DNA from: Crocodylus rhombifer
Taxonomy: Eukaryota; Chordata; Crocodylia; Crocodylidae
DNA length: 64,000 nt
Assembly (NCBI GenBank): GCA_038503035.1
Contig: JAVSML010019225.1
Span: 1-64,000, forward strand
Reading direction: 5' to 3'
Part shown: positions 48,233 through 59,227 of the stretch, piece by piece
How positions within the stretch are numbered: position 1 is the stretch's first letter
Layout of the letters: every line of letters starts with the position of its first letter
The notes under the pieces: generated by a model
Databases searched by the model: none
Told to the model about the DNA's origin: nothing
Seen by the model: the letters and a program-made list of their open reading frames with translations, nothing else
Position numbers and translations under genes: made by a program

Positions 48233-49318
48233 GAAGTCAACATAAGCACCACTGCTATATGAAGCTATGGCATTAATGCCATAACATACTCTGCAGAAAT
48301 TAGGGGTTCAGTTTGCTCATACCAGCTCTCTAGTATTTGGGCAAAGAATCTATTGATTTTTGATCACCCTTGAACAGTAAGGAAGCCATGGGGTATAAGA
48401 AATTTAAGAATGAATGCTATTTTATAGGCATGTTATTTATAATCAGTGACTGCATACCGCAATATTATTTTGTTTGTTTTTGACTCCTGGTAGAATTGGG
48501 TTAAGTCAAAATGCTCCTAAATTTCTCTGTACAACCACCCTCATTTTCTTAGCCTTTCTTACTATTGTAATGGCTTTCAACAGAGGAAGTGAGGAGATGG
48601 CTATGGTGCCAGTTGTTCCTGAATAGCATATTTCCTTTTTATTTTTATGATAGAATTCAGAACGGTGTTTTGGACAATTACTCATCAGTCCAGAGAACTT
48701 TATCACGAGAGCCTCCTCAGTTATCTCTTCTATAACCCCTCCTGTTGAACAGTGGCCTGTATAACACTGGTCAGTGTTGTGAAACAGCTTGCCCACTCTG
48801 CAACTGGGATATGAATAATATCTGGATGAAGCCCAGCCCTGATAAGGTGAAGGTGTTTTTAAAGCACGGCAGGAAGCCACTTAGGCATGACAGAAATTGT
48901 ATTAGCAACCTCCTCTGTGAGGGATATGCTCCCTGTTTGTTAGCAGATGCACAGGGATATTGATTGATTTCCCCAACTGGCTGCTCAGAATTTTTCTTCA
49001 CAGATGTAAATCTCCCCATAGCAATTGTTGCCTTTATTATTTTAAACCTGGTTTATGGTGATTTCTTGCATCTGGACCTCACTTTATCGGTGTTCTGAAA
49101 ATAGAGCTAGTGTGAATGTGGCTGCCATCTTCCCGATCAGAGCAGTCCAATTCATGGCTTGTGAAGGGTTATATTGTGGCCTGTGGATTCCCACCTGGGT
49201 GTTACCCCCTCCACTGCTTCAGTGGCTGCTGCTGGTGGGGGTCTCTGGGCTCTCTGTCCCCTGGGAGTGAGGCAATGGGATGCTTGTATGGTGGCTCTTC
49301 AGAAGTTTCACAGCCCTT
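48233..49318. other. Intron, nothing recognised
   Basis: Unique-looking sequence between two hAT elements. The minus-strand frame at 48,880-48,506 (124 codons) has no recognisable motif and mixed composition, so it is treated as chance. Confidence 0.4.
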
Positions 49319-49326
49319 TTCTAAAT

Positions 49327-49643
49327 CAGGGGTGCTTCACCCTTGTTTGTGGGCCAGGTTTGGCCCATGGAGCCATGTTATCCAGCCTGTCAGGGTCCCC
49401 ATGGGTTTGAAAATTTGGTAGTGGGGGGTATGATGGCTGCTCCTCTACTGCCAAATTTCCAGACCCATGGAGAGTCAGCAGGCTGGATAGTGTGACCTGA
49501 TGTGTGCTAGATTGGGTGTAGGTAGGGCCAGGCTGAAGTGATGTGGGGCTCAACCTCATATGCCAACCAACGTGAGAGCCAACCTGCAGACTGGCCCCAC
49601 ACTATTCATCTAGCCCACAGTGCCAAAAGGTTGAGCACCGCTG
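49327..49643. mobile_element. hAT MITE, 317 bp
   Basis: Terminal repeats CAGGGGTGCTTCACCC (left) and CAGCGGTGCTCAACC (right, reverse complement). Next to them are GGGCCAGGTTTGGCCCATGG and similar hAT subterminal wording. The flanks TTCTAAAT and TCCTAATG agree only partly, so the target duplication has decayed. Confidence 0.75.
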
Positions 49644-50469
49644 TCCTAATGGGTATTTCCTAAAGGGAATGCATTATACCTGTCCTCTATGATCTACGCT
49701 GGCTACAGTGAGACATGACAGCTTTAATCAGCAAAGTTCCATAATGTTCGAGACTTGGCTTTCCTCAAAATCTACAAGTAACAAGTTGGTCCCACTCGCA
49801 CACTTCTGTTCTGAATGACAGCCTCAGTCTCTTTCCACGATTATTACATCTAGATTTTTTTTTATCTTGGTCTGACATCCCTGGTTTTATGAATTTCAGT
49901 GCCTGCTCCAAGACCCAGTTGTTCTATTAGCCTTTTCCTAGAAAGCGGGTATGTGACAGGTGGGTCCCTTAGCTAAATGTTTTGGGAAGCTTTGATAGTT
50001 TTCTGTTGTGGTCGAAGACTTTTGGTTAAATGGGAGAGGATTGGTAAAATGTGCAATTACTTGAAATAAACTAGTACAATAGCAGACACAGTAGTAGGCT
50101 CCCATATAGCAGGTACTGCAGAGCAGCAACCTCCTGCCTCTTTCTTTATTGTTGGCAATCTAACAGCAGCAGTACCAGAAATGGAATTCCTACCTGACCT
50201 CCCCCCTTGGCATTTTCCACCCTGGCACGCCAGACAGCCTGTATGCCTCAGCAATCTTTGCCCTGAAATGTGATTGATGGGTGCAAGTGCAAAACCTGCT
50301 CTAGTGTACAAGCTGAGTGGCAGGTCAGAAGTGTTAGCGAGATGAAGCAGTCAGCCAGGGGGATCTAAAGCAAGGCTGTGACCCTCAGTTTCTGTGTCAG
50401 CGTTCAGACAACCTTGCTCTACGTTGGCTCCCACTGTCATTTTTTTCTCTTAAAATACTAACTATGGCT

Positions 50470-50757
50470 TAGATACAGACATTCCAAAAGCCCGAGGCAA
50501 AATCAGTCTAAGTTGCATGGTTTTCTGTAAGCAGCATAATCTAGATCAGTAGCAAACAGAATACACATTCACTCTTTTGTTGGGGGAGGGAGAGGGCAAA
50601 TCTTAGACTGGGAACCATCATTTTTAACCCAGTCTGTATGCTGAACTTCTCTTCTGTTACGGGTATAGACTAGTTTTGTGTGCCGAACGTCTGTTCTGTT
50701 ATGGATATAGGCCAGTTTCGGATCACTCATACCAGTATAAATGTGTAGTCTGTACCT
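50470..50757 (+). mobile_element. TAGGGACAG-family DNA element (copy B), short
   Basis: About 288 bp: left TTAGATACAGACATTCCAAA with AAAGCCCGAGGC, right reverse complement AGGTACAGACTACAC. GCTGAACTTCTCTTCTGTTA is shared with the right part of copy A. It is an internally deleted version of that family. Confidence 0.55.
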
Positions 50758-51384
50758 GGCCTTTTTTGGTTCCGCAAACTTGTGAATTACTCCCTGATCT
50801 GCAGAAAAGGTGCCTAGCTAACCCTGTCTGCAAAAAAAGGTGTCTTTTACATTTGTTTAGTGAGATACTGATATATTCCTCACACACTTTGTAAGGATTA
50901 ATTAATATAGAAACAATGAGGTAAATGGGGCTCTGAAATACTATAGCAATGCTTTATATTATTATTCATATGAAACTGCTGCCATTGGTTATCTGCTAGT
51001 GGCAACCAGTTAGGGAGGTCAGCTAATCCTTTGGACTCAAGCAGACAGAGAATTTAGGAAAAGTGACTGGAAGATGAGCAGAAGTGCTGTGACTAAGCAG
51101 AGGTGAGGTGGGTTGGGCTGATAGGAAGATGGAAATGGACAACTGCACATCCTGCCAACAAATGGGCCTTGTGAAACTGATGCTCATGCCAGCTTGGAGA
51201 TGCTGATATAATTCCTCTCAAATTTTACTTAGCAAATGAGACTGATACTGATAAACAGAACAGGTATTACATCTGAATATTAGATAACAGAATTTCAGAA
51301 TGTAGAGTTATACTTTTAATAGGGAACCATTATAGGTGGGAGGCTGTATATATGCTTCTGCTTGCATTTGGGTAATATTTTTCA

Positions 51385-51643
51385 CCTATTTCAAGCACTG
51401 TGTAGAATTAAAATATAATAAAATGTCATAACACTCCTTTGCGGGACAGAAGTAACATTATCTCCATTTCATTGATGATGAAACTATAGTTCAGTGTGCT
51501 TGGAAATCAGACCTAAAGTAACTCACAAATATAACAAAGGCAAATGGGCAGTGGTTAGGAACAGAACCCAGAACTTCTGTATTTCATATCTACCCTAACA
51601 CCTAATCCTATACTGTAACCATTAGACTGCTTGCCTGTGCTGA
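51385..51643 (+). mobile_element. MIR/CORE-type SINE relic
   Basis: The sequence passes through the diagnostic order AAGCACTG, ACATTATCTCCATTTCA, GATGAAACTATAG, AAGTAACTCAC, GGAACAGAACCCAG and ACCATTAGACTGC. These correspond to the MIR segments that read 'cattatccccattttacagatgaggaaactg' through 'aaccactagactgc'. Confidence 0.6.
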
Positions 51644-51811
51644 ATTCCAATGAAAGAAAGCACTTGAATTTCACTATGAAGTGAGAGGACTATTTACCAT
51701 AAAAATGATTTTGTCTTTCATCAGAGTCTACAAACACGTATGAAGCTGGTAATATGAGCAATATAGTTTCAGCATCTTAACACTAGTCTTAGGGTGTTAA
51801 GACACTGGGAG

Positions 51812-53052
51812 TAGGGACAGAAGTTGCACATAAACCAGTTTAAGTGGTCAGAAACTGATTTAAACATGCAACAGAACAAAAGTTGGGTGCATATAAACCT
51901 GTTTCAAAATGGCTGAAATTGGTTTAAGATAAACTTGGTTGAATGTAGTAGCAGACTTAACTGATTTGGATCAAACAAGTTTATGGAACTTCTGTCCCAG
52001 ACCCCTTCCTGGTTTAAATAAGACCAGTCCCTCAGCATCTCAGCATGCTCTGCAGCCTTGGGCTAGGCTGGGCTGTCTGCTCCAAAGAGCAGGGCTGGCC
52101 CCATCCCCGTACTCTCTAGCCAGGAGCGGGGGAGTAGCTAGACACCAGCTGGCATGGCCCCCTGAGGCAAAGGGAGCAGGGAAGGGGTTTATTTCTCTCC
52201 CTCCCCTTTCCACCAGGGGACTGCAGCTGAAGTCTGCCTAGGTGGAGTGCAGCAGCCCATCAGGCATTCGCCCCCCTCCACTCCAGCAGCAGGTGTAGAG
52301 GCATAGCCAGAGCTATGATCTAGGCTAGGCTTGTCCAACATACAGCCTGCGGGCTGCCATGTGGCTCTCCAAGCTGTTTTCTGAGGCCCAAGGTACTGTG
52401 ATGGGAAACTAAAGTAAACACTACTTTTGTTTGGGGGGGATGATGTGATGCCACTTCCTGTGAGGTCTTTGAATATGGCTCACTCGCCCACTGGGTGATA
52501 AAAAGTTCATGATCCGGCCCCACATTCAAAAAGGTTGGACATGGACACCCCTGATCTAGACTATGGCACTACCATCTACCTGCCTTGCCCGCAGCTGGAG
52601 GGCTGGGGCTGTGGGGCTATGCCCACCCCCACCTTGGAAGCAGGGAGCAGGGTGGGACAGCTGGGCAGACCCTGGCTGGGGTCCCCATGCCCGAAAGGGG
52701 AGATTAGGGGAGTTTAATCCTCCTCTGCCCTCTTTCAGTATCCTGGGAGAAACCCCTCCACAATCAAACTTAGCAGCCTGCCAGGGCCTGGCCATGCCTC
52801 CACCAGGTCAGCTTTCCTCCAGCCTTGCAGCTGCTGTGGAAGGAAAGGGAGGGCTTGCTCAAGCACCACCCCCCTCAACATACCTCCCACCCATCCCCAT
52901 CTTCTAGCCTGAGCTACTGCAGGCTTGTGCCTGCATTTTGGAATTAAAAGTGAATGTTTGTTCACCTGCAAATCAGTTCAGTCTACACAGGTTACACTAA
53001 CCTGCAAAGATTGAATCAATTCAGGCTCAGATTTTTTGAATATCTGTCCCTA
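51812..53052 (-). mobile_element. TAGGGACAG-family DNA element (copy C), 1.24 kb, inverted
   Basis: It starts TAGGGACAGAAGTTGCAC at 51,812 and ends TCTGTCCCTA at 53,052, so the outermost 10 bases form a perfect inverted repeat (TAGGGACAGA). Its left 200 bp match the right part of copy A in reverse complement (AAACTGATTTAAAC, CAAAATGGC, CCCAGACCCCTTCC), and its right 100 bp match copy A's left. A 228-bp hAT is nested at 52,324-52,551. The GC-rich centre is not coding. Confidence 0.7.
52324..52551. mobile_element. hAT MITE, 228 bp, perfect TSD, nested
   Basis: TGATCTAG occurs exactly on both sides (52,316-52,323 and 52,552-52,559). The ends carry TTGTCCAAC on the left and ATGTCCAACCTTTTTGAATG on the right (reverse complement), standard hAT wording. 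It lies inside the TAGGGACAG-family element at 51,812-53,052, so it is the younger of the two. Confidence 0.82.
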
Positions 53053-54005
53053 GCCTACATGAATAAAGGGTAAATGTTAACATGGAGGTCAGCATATACA
53101 GTCAGCTGCTTGTGTTATAGAAATACGTGTGTGAACTAAAGGGTTTTGCCTGCCACTACAGAGCTCATGGTAATGTAGTGTGGTCCTTGTAGTAATGTGT
53201 TATGGCACTTTATTCCTCCCTTCATTTTGTAAGAGCCAGGAAGTCCAACTAATAAAAAGTTGCAATAATTTTAAATAGCGGTAATAAATGAATGAACTGA
53301 AGTTTCCATATCCTGCTGTAATAAGAGGTGTGACTGCTATTGTTTGAAGAAGATAAAATGCAATTTGTTCACATTAGTAATGTGAGTCTCTAGAGATAAG
53401 GGTACACAAACTCCCAAGATATAAAGCAGAAAAGCTGCATTTCAGTGATAGCCAGCATAATGTTTGGTGTTTTGGAATTGTCTGTGATTAGCCAGACTTC
53501 ATTTGTTTGAATCTGGCTAGAAGTGTGTAACGTTGAGAGGGATGCTTGTTTTTCCCCACGTAGGCTGTATCCATGTAGCACCTGCAGTGTGGAAAAGCTT
53601 CCTGTTTCAAGCCATTTTTAATGATTGGATATCCTGAAAGGGGCTGACAGGATTCAGATGTGGTTGAGAGAAATAATTTTAGGAGCTGTTTCTGGCTAAT
53701 GGAATATAATTTATATGAGAGTTGGAACAGTTTCTGGAAGAAAGTGCAAACTACATGGAAATGGGGCTTTTGCCACCCAGTGTCTGGGAATGAACTTTTT
53801 CAACTTGTTTGAAATTAATTGCCTCTTGGAGGCTTTAATCAGGTGGATTTAGCAAAGAGAAAATGGAGGAATATATTCACTTTGTACAGAGAAGCAACTA
53901 ATAGAACCATGGTTACTAGCAGGAATTTACTTCAGCATCAGGTAAAGTGATTGGAAGCCAAGTGCCTTGCAGGACACTTTTAAATTAGCAACTTGCTATA
54001 TAGCA

Positions 54006-54885
54006 CAATGATCTTTAACCAGGATCCTAGGATGCCTTGAGGTCCTTCAAGGTGGCTGTGGGGTGCCATGTAGTGTTAGCACGATGAGGTGCATAAACTT
54101 GATTCACAAGATAAACCCAGGAATTTCAGATAGAAATCTATCGTGTTAAAAACATTCTGAACTATTGGGTAAGGTACAGACAGTCAAAACCCCTGGGGCT
54201 GAATCAATTCAGTCTTTGCAGGTTAGTCTAAACTGCAGAGGTTACATTGAAACAGAAGTGAACAGACATTTGCCTTTGATTCAGGAAATGTAGCCCATGC
54301 CTGCAGTGGCTCAGGCCAGAAGCGGCGGGTGGGGCTCGAGCAGTGCTCTCTGGCTGTGTGTTCATTTCTTCCTGCTGCCCCAAAGGTGTCTGGGATTTGC
54401 AGTTCAGAATTACAGCAGCAGGACTCTGCAGAGTTGCCCATTACTTCCTCTTCCTGCTTCCAGGTGCCTCTGGGATTTGTCATGCACAGTCACAGCCAGC
54501 AGTAAATTTGACCAAGGGAAGGGGTGTTTAACTTGCCTCCCTGACCTCAGCTGGGGTTTGCCTCCGGGGGGCGTTCCCAGTTGGGCGTGCCCACCCCAGT
54601 CCCTTGTCAACCAGCCCTCACTGCTCGAGTTGGGGAATAGAGAGGTGGGGCCAGCCCTGCCCTCTGAAGCACAGCCCAGCCCAGCCCAGGGCTGGAAAGC
54701 ATGCTGGGGGATTATGATTTAACTTGAACCAGGAATGCTGGGGTCTTTTTTAGGTCTTTGAAAGAGAAGAATTGCTTTAGTATTTTTCTGTAGTCAAAAA
54801 ATGAGTAAAAAGTAAGATCTGGCATTTTCCCAGAGGTGCCTTGAATCTAACAAGGGGTGCCTCAAGTCTAAAATGTCTCTCCTCT
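54006..54885. mobile_element. hAT MITE (copy 2) split by a nested insertion
   Basis: The left part (54,006-54,170) and right part (about 54,735-54,885) together equal one copy of the 19.6-kb family. Between them sits a 0.56-kb TAGGGACAG-family element. The join is at AACTATTGGGT on the left and GGGGTCTTTTTTAGG on the right. Confidence 0.75.
54171..54738 (+). mobile_element. TAGGGACAG-family DNA element (copy D), nested and 3'-truncated
   Basis: It begins AAGGTACAGACAGTCAAAAC and follows copy A through GCTTCCAGGTG and CATGCTGGG to TTGAACC-type text, then stops at GGGGTCT, a string present in both copy A and the surrounding hAT, so the right boundary is ambiguous by a few bases. The 180-bp right arm of copy A is absent. 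Confidence 0.65.
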
Positions 54886-57281
54886 AGAGTAAAATCTAGC
54901 ATATATACCCAATGTGGTAAAGACTGATCTGGTTAAATGACACTTTATTTTTTTTCTAATCTTTTTTCTGTTTAAATAAAAGCCAAAGAATATTTGGCTG
55001 TAAGTATTCACTTTCAGGGCTACCAAGGCAAACATTGTAGGACTGGGCAAGTGCAGAAAACCGGGAAGTGGAATTGGCTTCTTGCTTTTCATTGTCCAAA
55101 CTGACTGCCATAGCAGAGAATGGTTAATTAAGCCTTTTTCATAGTTGCTGTTTTTAAGTAATTGTTATAATTAGTATTACTAATATTACTAATGAAGGAT
55201 TTAAGGTGTATTTCTGGTCAGACAAGATCCTTTAAGACATGCTGCACTAGAGAAAAGTTTCTACTTTTGGTATTTATGCAGTTACTGTTAAAGGGAAGAG
55301 TTTGACTGCCCAGCCAGTTAATAACCAACCTGTTGAAAAAATTTGTGTTAATTCCCAGTTTTGATGTTGCACCTGCAGATTAGATTGTTTTAAACTTGAA
55401 GCAATGAACCCAGAAAAGCATTGCTAAATGTGTAGATTGCAGACTCCCGGCATATTAGTTGAAACTGTTGAGAAATTTCTGCATGATTATTCTCAGCCTA
55501 GAAATCTGAATAAAGGGCCCTGTGTTCAATGGGATAGTACAACTTTTTTGTCTAATACTTTACAGATTTTTGGAATGAAATGCACCCTGAAGTGAAAAGC
55601 AGCATTTTTGCTGACCTTGTTGGAAGGCTAATGCTGTTTCTGGGAAGTAAGTGAAACAAGCAGTTCTTTGTTGGCAGGAGCAGAGAGAAGGAGGGAGAGA
55701 CTGGTCTTTTTTTTTCCTTTCACAATGTCATGACTAAGTCAAAACTGTAATATGGCTGGATTTTTCTTTTTACCTCCTCAGACATATGTTTTTCATCAGA
55801 CTGTGCTGCGTGACACCTGATGCTGGCCAGTTTGTATGAATTAGACTGTGGCCTGCCCATAAACATAGTGCAGAAAAGAGATGCACAGCTGCACTCAGAC
55901 ACTTCTAACACTGAAATAAAAGTGGGTACAATCAGTTCAGTGCATATGTCAGAAACAATTTACACCTGCATGTTTAGCTACTTTTACTTGCAGATTCTCT
56001 TGTCCACAAAATGATCTGTGCTTCACATATACCCAGCAAAGACATTTTTTCAAAAGAACTGGTTCAGGCTTCATTTTCAGATAATGAAATAATATATCGT
56101 CTACTTCAGATCTGGAGTAAATAAATGGCTGTAACTCCACTGGCTGGAATGAAATCATAGCCATCTAACTGAGGTCTCCGTTTGGGCCCAAAACGTTATT
56201 CCCTTTGATTTGAGCTGAGAAGTTGTGCAACAGCTGCTCATTGAGTGGCTTGTCTTATTGTGCAAAACAAAGTTGCATTAGAAATGCTGCTTCCAACTTG
56301 CTTTGTAGAATGGGTGACAACTAATTATTATTGCATGTTGCCTGTTATACACTACCTCCTGTACTGTGAGAGAATGCTGGTTTGTCAAGTGGTTATCACT
56401 GAACTAAAAAACAGCTTTCATGTTGAGTAATCTGGTTTGAATTTTAATTGGCATTATTTTGTGAACCAAATTCTGTTTTTTTCCATAAATATATACAGAA
56501 ACCTTAAGAAAAATGAATTGTTCTTTCTTTAAGTTTGAACATAAATAACAACAGAAAGTATTAACATATCAGTTAAATCAAGCAAGTACCACGAGAAGGT
56601 AGCCTAAAGAACAACCAAGTCTAGAATGTCCCTGTACTGTAAAGTTGCTCATTAGTCAAAGGTAGTCTTTCTCTTGATTTCAGTGGACTAGATCAGGCCT
56701 GAAGTGACAGAATGACATTAAATACACACAACAGAAGACTCTGAATTTTAACTAAAGTGTAACCCATTTAGTTTAAAAAAAAAAAAAAAAGTCAACTCCA
56801 TGGGTCAGATGAAATGGTATATGGGGAATCCCTAACAGTTTCAGGTTGTTCCAATAAAAGTTAAAAAACAACCCATATTTGATGAAAGACAACCTGTTGA
56901 GCATTTTCTTCAAGACAAACCTTAGATCTGTAGGTAGACAGGACTTTTTTTCTGTTGACTGGTATTCCATGGGAACTTTCTTTTCAGCACAGACGTATTT
57001 ATTTAAAAGGAGAGCATCAACCTGAAATTTGGTTAGTACCAAACAAATACCTTGAAAATTATTTCAGGTACTAAACCTGTTCCTAAGCCTGTTAAATATC
57101 TTTTTATAAATTAAGATTTGAATTGTCTTTCTTTCACCTGCCCCTTATTTTTCTCCTGTTGTTGCATATACAATATATAACTTGTGCAAACAATAGGAAG
57201 CTAAAGAAGGCTTCAGCCCTGCAGTAACAACTATGTTAGCTGTCCATTGCACCAGTCTGCAGATCCACTGAAAACAGTAGT
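54886..57281. other. AT-rich intron, nothing recognised
   Basis: No element ends or exons found. Poly-A of about 16 at 56,776. Confidence 0.45.
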
Positions 57282-57289
57282 GTTTAGGG

Positions 57290-57545
57290 CAGCGATTCTC
57301 AGCTCAGGTACCATGAGATACTTTCAAGGGTGCTGTGGGGTATCATGTAGTGTTAGCACAATGAGGCATGCAAACATGATTCACAAGATAAACCCAGAAA
57401 TGTTAGGTAGGAATCCACAGGATTAAAAACGTTTTGACATGTCGAGGTCTTTCTGAGTTATTTGCAATAGCAAAATTGGTCTCTTATTTTTTGTAGTAAA
57501 AAAAATGAATGAAAATTAAGAGTGTGAACCTACTGAGAACCACTG
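57290..57545. mobile_element. hAT MITE (copy 3), 256 bp
   Basis: The clearest ends of this family: CAGCGATTCTCAGC on the left and CAGTGGTTCTCAGTAGG on the right (reverse complement), a standard hAT start. The body matches copies 1 and 2. Flanks GTTTAGGG and CTTTATAA share only a TTTA core. Confidence 0.75.
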
Positions 57546-58199
57546 CTTTATAAGGATTTACCTAAGTAGATAGTATTACAGGATAAGAGTCTATCTGGGT
57601 ATAGAGGAGAAGTGTTGACACTCAGTATACTCTGTAAGCAATCAAATCCATAGAATTAATAAACTAAAACAGAAGGAGAAACAGAGGAAAACCTTTTGGT
57701 TTAAGGTCAAGTTAGTTTTTGCCATAAATTACCTTCTAAAATGGTAGCTAACTGAAAGAGGAATCAGATATTATTGAGACTTACTGTAAGAAGAGTCATA
57801 ACCATTGCAATGTTTAATTTGTCAATATTTGCAAAACTTAGTATAAGCTCAGTTAGCACAGATCTGGAGAGATGGCAGCAAGATTCAACCAGAAGCTTCA
57901 AATAAAAGATTTCCTGTGAAACTGAACTTTGACTTTAACCAGAGTGATTTGAGTATTTAAATCTGTTTAGATTCTGGAAGGCCAGCAGTCCTGAAAGTGA
58001 TGGGACAAATGTATAATATAATGGGGAAATTCATAGACGTCGCTGCCACAAGTGAAGAGAAGGAGGCTATTTTTTTCCATCATAAGGCAAGAAGTGACAA
58101 ATACAGGCTCAATGTGAGATCTTTGACATTATGGTATACAAAGAAACTTTACATAAGAAGGAAAATTGACATCACTTTGTGGTTTAGTATGAAGTAATC

Positions 58200-58682
58200 T
58201 TTTTCATACTTCTTGGGATATAAATCACTCCATAGTCAATGTTGGCTTCTGCCAGCACACACCTTGGCACAGGCTTGCTGGACAGGCAGTACTGTGGGGT
58301 AGGTTAATGCACCAGACAGCATCTCCTACTTCCTCTCCACCTGGAGGGATTTTGTGAGGCCAACACCACTCAAAAAGTATGTGGTACATTTAATGTATTG
58401 CCTACTGGGTGGTAACAGGAAAATACTTCATGCTGGTAAAAACTAAACTCTCTCTTTACTAAGAAAACTATTTACAGAGGTACAGCAACTGCTGCTAGCT
58501 TTCCAGTCAAGTACATGCACAGACTGACTTCCTTATGCCTTCTCCATACTCATCCTCCTTGGCAGTAGTGCTCTACCCTCCAGTTCCTGTGAAGATTGTT
58601 GCAGCTTTCCTTTTCAAAATGTTTTGTCTAGCTTACAGTGTTTTGCCAGCAAATCTACATCAGCAAGGAGTATGAAAAAAAA
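58200..58682. repeat. Inverted repeat pair, possible MITE
   Basis: TTTTTCATACTTCTTGGG (58,200) and, in reverse complement, TTTTTCATACTCCTTGCTG (ending 58,682) bracket 480 bp. No target duplication or known wording was found, so transposon identity is a guess. Confidence 0.35.
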
Positions 58683-59227
58683 TTCTGACCCTCCAGCCAA
58701 CAAAATGCAGTAGTGTGACAGTGGGGAGTGACCAGTTTAACAACCCTGGGTGACATCTTTTGGGGGATGGCAGAGTGGTGGCATGCAAAAATAGCCACTA
58801 TTGCCATCAGCACCAAGGCAGCCAGCATGGAGCTGCCCTGCTACACCTCTGACAAAGCCTCTGTTGTTGACACTGCTTTGCTGACAAGAGGAGTTTCTCC
58901 TATCTTAGCTTATCTTCCTCAGGGAGAATGCACAACTGTATCAGCAAAAAATTCACATTGACACACACTACATCTTCACTAGGGGAATTCACAGTATAAC
59001 TATTCTGTTGTAGCCATAGTGGCAGAGAGGCTCTTCTGGTATAGACACATACTAAAACTTATGTCAGCTGCTTAACTAAAGGCTCACACGTGAGGCTGTC
59101 TCCGGAACCAGTGCACAGAACTGTTTCCAAATCTAACATGAATTACTGTCTGGCCAATTCCCAGATCCAGCAGTTTTACTAGTCTAGCATTTAGCAGATT
59201 CATAGTTTAGAGCAACAGATGCTGCAG

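Noticed and set aside
48506..48880. 124-codon minus-strand frame
   Set aside because: No motif or codon pattern of a real gene, and no splice-site context.
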